Positions 15,942 to 24,707 of a stretch of DNA of 64,000 bases are shown one piece after another. Where the stretch lies: NCBI RefSeq assembly GCF_007994075.1, contig NZ_VIWU01000001.1, positions 7,626,001 to 7,690,000 of the forward strand, read 5' to 3'. Within the stretch, counting starts at the first letter, position 1. Each line of letters opens with the position of its first letter. The notes beneath the pieces are model-generated. The model made no database searches and was not told where the DNA came from. It worked only from the letters and a program-made list of their open reading frames with translations. The position numbers were made by a program, and so were the translations under genes. Source of the stretch: Pseudonocardia hierapolitana. Lineage in GTDB: Bacteria > Actinomycetota > Actinomycetes > Mycobacteriales > Pseudonocardiaceae.

Positions 15942-16876
15942 CGGTCGAGCGCGGCCGCGACGTGGGCGCGCATCGTGTCGCTGCCCGTGTGGCCCGAGTC
16001 CTCGACGATCACCAGCTCCGCGTCCGGCCACGCGCGCGCCAGCTCCCACGCCGTGCGCGGCGGGCCGCCCATGTCCAGGCGGCCGTGCACGAGGAACCCG
16101 GGGATGCCGGCGAGGCGGCCCGCGTCGCGCAGCAGCACACCGTCGGCCAGCCAGACGCCGTGGGAGAAGAAGTGGGTGCAGATGCGGACGAAGGCCAGCT
16201 GGGCGAGCGGCGGGCGGTCGCCGTAGGCGCCGGTGCGGGCGTTCGGCTCGGCCGAGATGACGGCGTCCTCCCAGGCGAGCCAGTCCCGGGTGGCCCGTTC
16301 GCGGACGGCGGGGTCGGGGTGCGACACCAGGCGCGCGTACGCCGCGACGAGGTCGCCGTCGCGTTCGGCGGGCGGCACACCGTCGCGGAAGCGTTCCCAC
16401 GCCTCCGGGTAGAAGCGCCCGACGCCGCGGTAGAGCCAGTCGATCTCCGACCGCCGGGTGGTCGTGACGCTCGCGATCACGATCTCCGAGACCCGGTGCG
16501 GGTACTGCTGGGCGTAGGCGAGGATCAGCGTGGAGCCCCACGAGCCGCCGTGCATCAGCCAGCGGTCGATGCCGAGGTGTTCGCGCAACCGTTCCATGTC
16601 GGCGATCAGGTGCGCGGTGGTGTTCACCGCGAGGTCGGTGGTGGGGTCGCTCGCGTGCGGGGTGCTGCGGCCGCAGCCGCGCTGGTCGAACAGCACCACC
16701 CGGTAGTGGTCCGGGTCGAACGCGCGCCGGTGGCCGGGCGTGCACCCGGAGCCGGGCCCGCCGTGCACGACGAGCGCCGGCTTGCCGTCCGGGTTGCCGC
16801 AGGTCTCCCAGTAGACGTGGTTGCCGTCGCCCACGTCGAGCATCCCGTGGTCGTACGGCTCGATGGGCGGGTGCAC
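15926..16876 (-). CDS. pip: Prolyl iminopeptidase
   Basis: The 316-residue alpha/beta-hydrolase removes N-terminal proline from peptides. The N-terminus HPPIEPYDHGMLDVGDG is typical of family S33 iminopeptidases. Key motifs are VVHGGPGSGC (oxyanion region), VLFDQRGCGRSTPH, the nucleophile elbow GGSWGSTLILAYAQ with the catalytic Ser, LVHGRLDMGGP with the catalytic Asp and EDSGHTGSD with the catalytic His. GTG 16876 is the only start that gives the standard N-terminus; the longer upstream frame belongs to the neighbouring gene's shadow. A Shine-Dalgarno site is not obvious. It lies 44 bases downstream of a methyltransferase gene on the same strand. Confidence 0.93.
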   Translation of the reverse strand: MHPPIEPYDHGMLDVGDGNHVYWETCGNPDGKPALVVHGGPGSGCTPGHRRAFDPDHYRVVLFDQRGCGRSTPHASDPTTDLAVNTTAHLIADMERLREHLGIDRWLMHGGSWGSTLILAYAQQYPHRVSEIVIASVTTTRRSEIDWLYRGVGRFYPEAWERFRDGVPPAERDGDLVAAYARLVSHPDPAVRERATRDWLAWEDAVISAEPNARTGAYGDRPPLAQLAFVRICTHFFSHGVWLADGVLLRDAGRLAGIPGFLVHGRLDMGGPPRTAWELARAWPDAELVIVEDSGHTGSDTMRAHVAAALDRYATR

Positions 16877-16920
16877 GACGGGGACGCTAGTGCTGCCCGC
16901 CGGAGCGGAGCGGAGGCAGG

Positions 16921-17685
16921 TCAACGCCGCCGAGCGGCGAACAGGATGTACGTGCCGCCGTCGCGCGCCCCCGGCTCGGCGCAGGCGGCGATCTCGTGCT
17001 CGAGGAAGCGGCGCCAGCGCTCGCGGTCGGCGGCGACGTGGGCGAGCGGGCCGGGGTCGCCTGCCGACGCCCAGTTGCTCGCGCTGCCGTCGACGAGCTC
17101 CCCGCCGGCCTCGTCGACGAGGGCCACCACGTCCGACCACCGGTATCTGCGTTCGCCGGTCTCCGCTCGCCCGTCGATGCCGGGCGGGTGGTGGCGCCAC
17201 GACCCGAGCAGCGAGACCACCGAGGCCAGGACGATCCCGTCCGGTGCGACGATGCGCAGCAGCTCGCGCAGGACCCCGATGGCGCAGGCGGGCACGGTCG
17301 AGAGCAGGCCCCCGTAGGCGAGCACCGCGTCGAACTCGCCGTCGGCGTACCGGCTCACGTCCGTGGCGTCGAGCACCTCGCGCCGCAGCACGCTGCGTTC
17401 GGCCGGGGTGGCGCGCACCCTGCGCTCGTGGGCGGCCAGCCGGGCGGACGACGGGTCGGTGACCACGACGCGGCAGCCCCTGGCCGCCAGCTCCGTGGTG
17501 AACCGGTCGGCGCCGGCCCCGATCTCCAGCACGCGCGCGCCGCGCGGGACGAACCGGCGCAGGAACCGGCGGTGGACCTCCCGGCTCACCCGGTGGCCCG
17601 CGTCGGAGTCCGGACGGCCCCACCCCTGCTCGCCCAGCCGGTCGAAGTGCTTGCGCACCGCCCCCACCGCCGCACTGTGATCCAC
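16921..17685 (-). CDS. Class I SAM-dependent methyltransferase
   Basis: The 254-residue protein contains the SAM-binding motif I ARVLEIGAGADRFTTELAARG near residue 55, an acidic motif II end VVVTDPS, and EFDAVLAYGGLLSTVP as motif III/IV, followed by the post-motif VLRELLRIVAPDGIVLASV. A SHxG-like region with HHPPGIDG may shape the substrate pocket. The family covers many small-molecule methylations and the substrate cannot be read from the sequence. It is followed by pip on the same strand, with a 44-base gap, and lies 41 bases from the dinB stop. No functional link to either neighbour is evident. Confidence 0.85.
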   Translation of the reverse strand: MDHSAAVGAVRKHFDRLGEQGWGRPDSDAGHRVSREVHRRFLRRFVPRGARVLEIGAGADRFTTELAARGCRVVVTDPSSARLAAHERRVRATPAERSVLRREVLDATDVSRYADGEFDAVLAYGGLLSTVPACAIGVLRELLRIVAPDGIVLASVVSLLGSWRHHPPGIDGRAETGERRYRWSDVVALVDEAGGELVDGSASNWASAGDPGPLAHVAADRERWRRFLEHEIAACAEPGARDGGTYILFAARRR

Positions 17686-17726
17686 GGGATCGACGATGGA
17701 GGGACCCGCCTGAGCTCACTCTCAGT

Positions 17727-18764
17727 TCACACCGGAGGAAATTCCGCTCTGACGCCGAGCAGACGTACCGGACGCCGGGAACCGAACAGCTCGAGCACGT
17801 CGAGGGCGGCCGCGGCGAACCGGTCGGCGTCGGTGGTGGGTGCGTCGAGCGTGGCGCTGCGCGTGTAGGTCGAGAACGGTGCGTAGCGGATCTTCACCGC
17901 CACCCGTACGGCGGGCCGGTCCGCGCGAGAGATCTCGGCGGCCACCCGGCGGGCGAGCGCGGCGACCTCGGTGCGGACGTCGGCCCAGTCGGTGAGGTTC
18001 TCCTGGAACGTCGTCTCGTGGCTGCGCGAGCGCGGCACCCAGGGGGTGCCCTCCACCACGGCGCGGCCGATCCCGCGGCCGAGCTGGACGTACCAGGGGC
18101 CCAGCGCGGGCCCCAGCTCGGCGGCGAGTGCCGCCGGGTCGGCGGCGGCGAGCTCCCGCACGGTGGCGATGCCGCGGTCGGCGAGCTTGCGTGCGGTCTT
18201 CGTGCCGATGCCCCACAGTGCCTGGGTGGGGCGGTCGAACATCACCTCGGCCCAGTTCGCGGCCGTCAGGCGGTACACGCCGTCGCCGGTGCCGGGCTTG
18301 GCGAACTCGGTCGCGAGCTTGGCGCGCAACATGTTGTCGCCCACGCCGATCGAGCAGTGCAGCCGGGTGCGCTCGAGGACGTCGGCCCGGATCGTGCGTG
18401 CAACGGCCTCCGGGTCGTCGGTCTCGGCGCCGACGAACGCCTCGTCCCACCCCATCACCTCGACGACCACGCCGGGCCGGGCCCGCAACGTCGCCATGAC
18501 CTCCTCGGAGACCTCCTCGTAGTGCGCGTTGTCGGCCGGCAGGAACACCGCGTCCGGGCAGCGCTTCGCCGCCGTGCGCAGGGGCATCCCGGATCGCACC
18601 CCGAACCTTCGGGCCTCGTAGGACGCGGTGGCCACCACGGCCCGCTGTGTCGGGTCGCCCTTCCCGCCCACGACGACGGGCCGCCCGGCCAGCTCCGGGT
18701 GGCGCAGGACCTCGACCGCGGCCAGGAACTGGTCCAGGTCGACGTGCAGCACCCAGTAGGCCAC
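17727..18764 (-). CDS. dinB: Y-family DNA polymerase, DinB/Pol IV type
   Basis: The 345-residue translesion polymerase starts YWVLHVDLDQFLAAVE, whose Asp residues bind catalytic metal. RPVVVGGKGDPTQRAVVATASYEAR and SGMPLRTAAKRCP follow as in Pol IV. The second catalytic motif, usually S-x-DEA, reads GWDEAFVG, so the Ser is replaced by Trp; the Asp and Glu are kept. The thumb helix-hairpin-helix is seen in LWGIGTKTARKLADRGIATVREL. The chain stops just after the little-finger motif LLGVRAEF, without a tail that could hold a usual clamp-binding sequence. GTG 18764 gives the normal N-terminus. No LexA-type box is seen in the 94 bases up to the divergent protease gene. Confidence 0.9.
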   Translation of the reverse strand: MAYWVLHVDLDQFLAAVEVLRHPELAGRPVVVGGKGDPTQRAVVATASYEARRFGVRSGMPLRTAAKRCPDAVFLPADNAHYEEVSEEVMATLRARPGVVVEVMGWDEAFVGAETDDPEAVARTIRADVLERTRLHCSIGVGDNMLRAKLATEFAKPGTGDGVYRLTAANWAEVMFDRPTQALWGIGTKTARKLADRGIATVRELAAADPAALAAELGPALGPWYVQLGRGIGRAVVEGTPWVPRSRSHETTFQENLTDWADVRTEVAALARRVAAEISRADRPAVRVAVKIRYAPFSTYTRSATLDAPTTDADRFAAAALDVLELFGSRRPVRLLGVRAEFPPV

Positions 18765-18858
18765 CCCATCAGTGTGCCGTGACCTGCCGACTCCGCCGGA
18801 TGACCTAAGGTGATCGACCGACCCCGGATCCCGGGGCACGGGGGAACCGGGAGGTCGC

Positions 18859-20550
18859 GTGAAGAGCCCTCGCGCAGTCGGGTGGGCCGCCGCGGCCGTC
18901 GTCGCGGCCGTCGCCACCGCGGGTGCCGCCTCGCTGGCCCCGGGGCAGGGGACTCCGGCCGCGTCCGTGGCGCCGCAGGCGATCTCTCCGGCAGCGGTAC
19001 CGGCGGGCCACGCCACGTTCACGGTGCTCCTGGACGGCCCGGCGGCGCGTGACGGCGTGGTCGCCGGGATCGAGGCCGCGGGCGGGCACCTGCTGCGGGA
19101 GAACACGGCCGTCAGCGCGCTCGTGGTGGACGCCCCGCCGGCGGGGTTCGTCGAGCGGGTGTCGGCGATCGAGGGCGTCTTCGGCGCGACGCGCGGCCAC
19201 GTGCTCGGCAGGGCCGGCTCCGCGCCGGTGGCGCCCCACCCGGGGGCCGCGGCCGCCGCCGACCCGGCGGCGGCCGGGCCCGCGGGGCTCGACCCGCTCG
19301 ACACGCGCCTGTGGGGCCTGTCCATGGTCCGGGCGGACGCCGTGCGGGCCGTGCAGCCGGGTGACCGGCGCGTGCTGGTCGGCATCCTCGACACCGGTGT
19401 CGACGGGAGCAACCCCGACATCGCCCCGAACCTCGACGTGGGGCTGTCGCGCAACTTCGTCACCGACATCCCGACCGACCCGACCGGTGGGGAGCTGGAC
19501 GGCCCGTGCGAGTTCGACGGCTGCGTCGACCCGCCCGACCACGACGGCGGCGGCCACGGCACCCACGTCGCGGGCACGGTCGCCGCGGCTGCGAACGGGT
19601 CCGGCCTGTCCGGGGTGGCGCCCAACGTGACGCTGGTGAACATCCGGGCGGGGCAGGACGCCGGCCTGTTCTTCCTCCAGCCGGTGATCGACGCCCTCAC
19701 CTACGGCGCCGACATCGGCCTCGACGTGATCAACATGTCGTTCTACGTGGACCCGTGGCGCTACAACTGCATCGACAACCCGGCCGACCCGCCGGAGGCG
19801 CGGATCGAGCAGCGCACCACGGTGGAGGCGATGAACCGGGCCCTCGAATACGCGCACGCCAGGGGCGTCACACTGGTCGGCTCGCTCGGCAACGAGAACG
19901 AGGACCTCGGCCGCCCCGGCCAGGACACGAGCAGCCCGAACCACCCGCCCGGCTCGGAGTACGCGCGCCCGGTCGACAACGCCACGTGCAGCGACCTGCC
20001 GGTGGAGGGCCCGCACGTGATCGGGGTGTCCGCCGTGGGGCCGAGGGGGGAGAAGGCGGAGTACTCGAACTACGGCGTCGAGCAGGTCTCCCTGGCCGCC
20101 CCGGGCGGCAACAACGGCATCGGCGGGACCGAGGACATGATCCTCTCGTCGTATCCCAGGAGCGTCCTGCAGCGGGACGGGGACGTCGACGCCGCGGGGG
20201 AGATCACCCAGAAGGGTACCGCGAGCGGGGTGCAGAAGGTCTGCGGCGCGCCGAACGGGGCGTGCGGCTACTACGCCTACCTGCAGGGCACCTCCATGGC
20301 GGCGCCGCACGTCACCGGGGTGGCCGCGCTCGTGGTGAGCCGCGGCGGCGTTCCCGACCCGCAGCGTCCGGGAGGGCTCACCATGGCGCCGGACGAGGTG
20401 GAGCGCGCACTCGTCGAGTCGGCGCACGAGACCGGCTGCCCGGTCGCCGCGCCGCCGACGGCGCCCTGCGAGGGCTCGCCCGCCTTCAACGGGTACTACG
20501 GCAACGGCATCGTGGACGCGGTGGCCGCGCTCGACCGGGCGGCCCGCTAG
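18859..20550 (+). CDS. Secreted S8-family subtilisin-like serine protease
   Basis: The 563-residue protein starts at GTG 18859 behind GGGAGG. It has a Sec signal peptide (KSPRAVGWAAAAVVAAVATAGAASLAPGQ), an inhibitor-type prodomain (about residues 55-120, HATFTVLLDG to VSAIEGVFGATRG) and a peptidase S8 domain. The catalytic triad is visible: Asp in VGILDTGVDG, His in GGGHGTHVAG and Ser in LQGTSMAAPH, with the oxyanion Asn in VGSLGNENED. Several Cys residues in the second half could form disulfides. No C-terminal membrane anchor follows, so it should be released outside or wall-associated. It is divergent from dinB and converges with an SGNH hydrolase gene. The substrate is unknown. Confidence 0.92.
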   Translation: MKSPRAVGWAAAAVVAAVATAGAASLAPGQGTPAASVAPQAISPAAVPAGHATFTVLLDGPAARDGVVAGIEAAGGHLLRENTAVSALVVDAPPAGFVERVSAIEGVFGATRGHVLGRAGSAPVAPHPGAAAAADPAAAGPAGLDPLDTRLWGLSMVRADAVRAVQPGDRRVLVGILDTGVDGSNPDIAPNLDVGLSRNFVTDIPTDPTGGELDGPCEFDGCVDPPDHDGGGHGTHVAGTVAAAANGSGLSGVAPNVTLVNIRAGQDAGLFFLQPVIDALTYGADIGLDVINMSFYVDPWRYNCIDNPADPPEARIEQRTTVEAMNRALEYAHARGVTLVGSLGNENEDLGRPGQDTSSPNHPPGSEYARPVDNATCSDLPVEGPHVIGVSAVGPRGEKAEYSNYGVEQVSLAAPGGNNGIGGTEDMILSSYPRSVLQRDGDVDAAGEITQKGTASGVQKVCGAPNGACGYYAYLQGTSMAAPHVTGVAALVVSRGGVPDPQRPGGLTMAPDEVERALVESAHETGCPVAAPPTAPCEGSPAFNGYYGNGIVDAVAALDRAAR

Positions 20551-20589
20551 CGAGACTTCCGGATCGGAGGCCCTCCTCGCCTGCGCCTG

Positions 20590-22116
20590 CTAGCCCGCGG
20601 CCGGCAGGGGCACGATCTGCCGCACCACCGACGACGCCATGCGCAGCGACCCGATCCCGGTGGGGTGGAACGGGTACGGGTCGGCCATGCCCTGCAGGTC
20701 CGGCCCCAGTCCGTCCCCGTCCTTCATGCCCGGCCCCTTCTCGCACAGCATGGCGAGCCGGGGGTCGGCCACGGCGAACCCGTACTTCTGGGCCCCAGCC
20801 GTGAGGACGTCGTTGAGCTGCTTGTTCCGGTCGTTCAGCAGCTCGATCTTGACCGGGTCCAGACCGGGGTAGCCCTCGGCCCGGGTGTCGGCGCAGTCGG
20901 CGTCGGGCGGGAAGGCGCCGTACGAGGTCATGATGATCACCTGGGGCCTGCCGGGCAGCTCGTTGAGGTCGATCAGCAGGTCGCCGTACACGCGGTCGAA
21001 CGCGGCGAGGCGGTAGTCGAACTCGCCCTGCGTGAGGCGGTCCGAGCAGTCGGGGACGCCGTAGCAGTAGCGCAGGAAGTCGATCCAGCCCACGTCGTTG
21101 GGGCCGATCGCGACGACGACGAACCGCAGGTCCTGCACCTGCTTGAGCACGCCGACCTGGGCGGGCACCGAGCGCCCTCCCGCGTCCTGCGGCCCGCGCA
21201 GCCCGCTGGTGATCGTGGCGCTCGGGCAGGACAGGTTCAGCACCCTCGCCGGGAGGAGGTGGCCGATCTCGGCGGCGAGGGAGTCGGTGCTGCGCTGGCA
21301 GGCCACGTCGTCGGGCGTGCCGTCGGGGACGGGTGGGCCGCCGAGGCGGACCGCGCGCGAGTCGCCGATGACGGCGCCGTCGAAGCCGGTGATCTGGGGG
21401 CCCACGGGGTCGGGGGTGAGGTGGTAGGCGCCGACGAGCTGGGCCAGCGAGGTGACGCCCCGCAGGCCCTGCAGGGAACCGGTGACCGCGAGCGCCCCGG
21501 AGGCCAGCCACGCGAACACCGCCGTGACCAGGGCGATGACGGTCATCCGGCGGGCGGCGCGCACGCAGTAGGAGAAGATCTCGTGCAGCGGTGCGTGCTC
21601 GCCGCCGCTCGCGCGGGCCTGGCGCCGCAGCACGACAAGGGTGCGGATGCCGGCGGCTCCTCCTGCGGCGGCGAGGGTGAACGCGAGCAGGCCGAGCCCG
21701 CCGAGGACGTACCAGGTGAGGAACCCGCGGGTGACGGCCGAGATCGCCTCGTCCTGCGCCTGCGGGCCCGCGACGGGGTCGAAGACGGCGGCCGCGGCGG
21801 CGTTGCGTTGCACCGGCCCCATGGTGAGCTCGGGGCGCAACGGCCCGTAGACGTGCATCTGGTCGATGTCGAGCGCGGTGTTGCCGACCTGCACGAGCCG
21901 TGCAGGCCCGGCGATGGAGAGGTCCGGCGGCCTGGCGCCGACGGAGATGTGCTGACCGAAGACCACGAGGTCCTGCGCGGGGGTGAGCGCGACCGTGACC
22001 GGGATGCCGGCGCACAGGCAGAACAGGACCAGCACGATGGTCGGCCACGACCGCAGCTCCCTGAGTACTGTCCGCCGGCTGCGCTTCGCGTCCAGTGCTC
22101 CACCTCCGTGATTCAC
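20590..22116 (-). CDS. Membrane-anchored SGNH/GDSL hydrolase
   Basis: The 508-residue protein has a first membrane segment at about residues 24-45 (WPTIVLVLFCLCAGIPVTVAL), a second at about 140-165, a third at about 190-215, and a large extracytoplasmic domain from residue 240. That domain shows SGNH features: block I GAVIGDSRAVR, block III IGPNDVG and a C-terminal FHPTGIG holding the catalytic His, while block I has GDSR rather than GDSL. It may act on acyl or acetyl groups of lipids or wall glycans; this is inference. The start is uncertain: GTG 22116 is the longest choice, but a strong GGAGGTGG lies inside codons 4-6, pointing to a downstream non-ATG start such as CTG at 22095. Seven Cys residues in the outer domain suggest disulfides. 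Confidence 0.78.
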   Translation of the reverse strand: MNHGGGALDAKRSRRTVLRELRSWPTIVLVLFCLCAGIPVTVALTPAQDLVVFGQHISVGARPPDLSIAGPARLVQVGNTALDIDQMHVYGPLRPELTMGPVQRNAAAAAVFDPVAGPQAQDEAISAVTRGFLTWYVLGGLGLLAFTLAAAGGAAGIRTLVVLRRQARASGGEHAPLHEIFSYCVRAARRMTVIALVTAVFAWLASGALAVTGSLQGLRGVTSLAQLVGAYHLTPDPVGPQITGFDGAVIGDSRAVRLGGPPVPDGTPDDVACQRSTDSLAAEIGHLLPARVLNLSCPSATITSGLRGPQDAGGRSVPAQVGVLKQVQDLRFVVVAIGPNDVGWIDFLRYCYGVPDCSDRLTQGEFDYRLAAFDRVYGDLLIDLNELPGRPQVIIMTSYGAFPPDADCADTRAEGYPGLDPVKIELLNDRNKQLNDVLTAGAQKYGFAVADPRLAMLCEKGPGMKDGDGLGPDLQGMADPYPFHPTGIGSLRMASSVVRQIVPLPAAG

Positions 22117-22289
22117 GCGGTCGGGGCGATCGGGAGCGGATCTCGAGCCGCCTCCACTATGCGTCGGGTCGGTTGCCGAGGGTACGACCGACCGGCCTAT
22201 CCCGGCGGAGGCTTCGGACTACGGCGCGCCTGCGTTACGTGGGGCGGCGACGCGCCGTGCTCCGTCAGAGGGCTGCATCAGGAATCGCT

Positions 22290-24461
22290 TCACGGGGCGG
22301 CGCGCACCGCGAGCAAGGCCACGTCGTCGTCGAGTGGCTCGGTCGAGAAGCGCTCCACGGCCTCGCGCACGGCCCCGACGACCTGCACGGCGGGACGTCC
22401 GGCGGCGCGGGCGGCCACCGTGAGCAGCCGTTCGGCCCCGAACTGCTCGCTTCCCCTGCGGCGCTCGGTGACGCCGTCGGTGTAGACGAGCAGGGTGTCG
22501 CCCGGGTCCACGCGGTGCCTGGTGCAGGTCAGCCGGACGGTGGGAACGAGCCCCACGGCCGTGCCGAAGGTCCCGATCAGCTCCGCGGTGCCGTCGGCGC
22601 GCACCAGCACCGGCTGGACGTGCCCGGCGAGCACGAGATCGACGTCGAGGCCGCCACGGGACGCGCCGTGCGAGTGGGTCGGGCCGCTGCCCGCCCCGCG
22701 GTGGCGCCTGCGCACCATCGCCGCGGCGAGCGTGCAGAACTGCAGCGGATCATCGGCCTCGATCATGACCTCGTTGAGCCGCTCGATGGCGCGCGGCAGG
22801 GAGCGGTCGTCGCGCACCAGCACCCGCAGCACGTCGCGCACCAGCCCGGTGCGGGCGGCCGCCCGGGCGCCCTTGCCGCACACGTCGCCGATCGACACCA
22901 GCCAGCTGGACGGGTCGACGGTGAGCACGTCGTAGAAGTCACCGCCGACGTCGCTACCGGTGCTGGCCGGCAGGTACTCGGCCGCGAAGTCGAGGCCGGG
23001 CACCATCGGCAGCGCGCGGGGCAGGAGCGCCTGCTGCAGCGCCTGGGAGACCGCGACGTGCGCCGCGGTGCTCTGCGCGTTGTGGATCGCCAGCGCGGCG
23101 CGGCGGGCGACGTCGCCCGCGAGCACGACGTCCTCCGGGCTGTGGGGCCGGTTCTGGGGCCGGCCGACGAGCAGGGTGCCGAGCGCGCGGCCGCGGGCCC
23201 ACAGGGGCAGCGCGATCCCGTCGGTGGGCACCGCGAAGCGGACCGCCGACGAGCCGTCGCGCACCACCTCGGCGAGGCGGTTGCGCAGCTCGGCGGGCAG
23301 GCCGGGGTAGCCGTCCGGGTCGAGCACGGCGCGCAGCTCTGGCAGGGCGTCCTCGTCGGCGTGGGTGAGCGCGGCCAGGCGCATCCCGCCGGAGGGCTCG
23401 ACGAGGTGCACAGCGCACCAGCGGCCCAGCCTGGGCACGACGACCTGGGGCACGACCGCCACGGCGAGGTCGACGTCGAGCGACTGCCCGAGCAGCTCGC
23501 TGGTCTCGGCGAGGTAGGTCATCCACGACCGCCTGCGCTGGTCCACAGCGCGCAGCCACTGCGACTCCACCGCCATGGCCACCCGGTAGGCGATCAGCTC
23601 GGTGAGGTCGCGGGTGCGGTCGGGGTCCGCGTCCGGGCGACCGGGGCGGTGCGTGACGCGCAGCACCCCGCGCAACGGCGCGGTGGTGGGCAGCCGCACC
23701 TCGACGCGGCGGCCGGGGTTCGTCCCGAGGCCGCTGATGATCTCGCCGCCGGTGGACAGCCCGCGGTCCGGGCTGCCGTCGCGGGTGATCTCGCGCGCAC
23801 CCGTGCCGTCGCCCTCGTCGACCTCCACGCTCACCGACTCGGCGTCGAGGAGCTCGCGCAGCCTGCGCACCAGCTCGGCGACGAGCTCGGTCGGTTCGAG
23901 CCGGTCGACGAGCCCCGGCGGCACGTGCAGCAGCCAGCGGGCCTGCTCGGCGGTGGTCCAGACCCGCTCCGCGTCCGGCGGTGCCGGCGGGGCCGGCGTC
24001 GCGGCGGGCCGTTCCTCGCGGGCGAGGGAGAACCAGATGACGTGGCGGCCGTCGGCCTCGTGGCGGGTGCCCCACGTGGTGGCCAACCGCTGCACGAGCG
24101 CGAGGCCGCGCCCGTGGCTCGCGGCGCGGCCGTAGCGCTGGCGGGGCTGGGCCAGGTGCAGCTCGAGCGGACCCGGCCCGCGGTCGGTGACGGCCACGGT
24201 GAGGTCGGCCTCGGTGACGGTGAGGGCCACCTCGAACTCGGTGCCGGCGTGCAGGACCGCGTTCTCGCACAGCTCGCTGGCCAGCAGGACGGCGGTGTCG
24301 ACGAGGTCGGCGTCGACGGCGGTGTCGACGCCACGCCCGTCGCCGGACGGGTCGCCTGGTTCCTCCAGCTCGCGTAATGCTTCCTGGAGCATCCGTCGGG
24401 CTCGACCGGCCGATCGCGGGTCCGGCGGCAGCCTGGTCCGCCGCTCGAGCTGAACGGGCAC
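22290..24461 (-). CDS. HATPase-GAF-SpoIIE phosphatase (RsbW/RsbU-type partner-switching protein)
   Basis: The 723-residue protein has an N-terminal anti-sigma-kinase-type HATPase (residues about 20-150; ASELCENAVLHAG, VTDRGPGP, SHGRGLALVQRLATTWG), then a GAF-like region (about 195-300), a second GAF (about 330-460, with WCAVHLV, LPLWARGRALGTLLVG), and a PP2C-type SpoIIE phosphatase (about 485-720). The phosphatase metal-binding Asp residues lie in SDVGGDFYDVL, SIGDVCGKGARAA and the final LDDDVALLAV, with VYTDGVTERR. Such proteins dephosphorylate STAS antagonists and the HATPase may phosphorylate them, so both activities of a partner switch may sit in one chain. No membrane segment is visible. 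It is divergent from the HAMP-repeat kinase with 246 bases between, so joint regulation is likely. Confidence 0.87.
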   Translation of the reverse strand: MPVQLERRTRLPPDPRSAGRARRMLQEALRELEEPGDPSGDGRGVDTAVDADLVDTAVLLASELCENAVLHAGTEFEVALTVTEADLTVAVTDRGPGPLELHLAQPRQRYGRAASHGRGLALVQRLATTWGTRHEADGRHVIWFSLAREERPAATPAPPAPPDAERVWTTAEQARWLLHVPPGLVDRLEPTELVAELVRRLRELLDAESVSVEVDEGDGTGAREITRDGSPDRGLSTGGEIISGLGTNPGRRVEVRLPTTAPLRGVLRVTHRPGRPDADPDRTRDLTELIAYRVAMAVESQWLRAVDQRRRSWMTYLAETSELLGQSLDVDLAVAVVPQVVVPRLGRWCAVHLVEPSGGMRLAALTHADEDALPELRAVLDPDGYPGLPAELRNRLAEVVRDGSSAVRFAVPTDGIALPLWARGRALGTLLVGRPQNRPHSPEDVVLAGDVARRAALAIHNAQSTAAHVAVSQALQQALLPRALPMVPGLDFAAEYLPASTGSDVGGDFYDVLTVDPSSWLVSIGDVCGKGARAAARTGLVRDVLRVLVRDDRSLPRAIERLNEVMIEADDPLQFCTLAAAMVRRRHRGAGSGPTHSHGASRGGLDVDLVLAGHVQPVLVRADGTAELIGTFGTAVGLVPTVRLTCTRHRVDPGDTLLVYTDGVTERRRGSEQFGAERLLTVAARAAGRPAVQVVGAVREAVERFSTEPLDDDVALLAVRAAP

Positions 24462-24707
24462 GGCGTGCAGTCTGCACCCCTCGCGGCGCGGGCGCCCACT
24501 CGCCGGGGCATCGCCCTCGTTTCGGGGCGGTCCACGAGGTGCCCAGCGGGCGCCGACGCCGACCTGTTCGCCGTACCGGGCGGGGTCGGATCCGCACAGG
24601 ATCCACTAGGGTCGAAGGCTGCGGCGGCCGCGCCGGTGCCCCTACCCTCCTGGATACGGCGCGCGCCCGTGCCCGGTCGCCGGTCCGAGCAGTGGAGGGA
24701 CGGCCGA

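Noticed and set aside
18765..18858. SOS (LexA) box between dinB and the protease gene
   Set aside because: No sequence close to the actinobacterial TCGAAC-N4-GTTCGA pattern is present.
17727..19700. Extension of the dinB frame into a 657-codon ORF
   Set aside because: The extra N-terminal part is antisense to the protease gene and has no motifs, whereas GTG 18764 gives the normal polymerase N-terminus.
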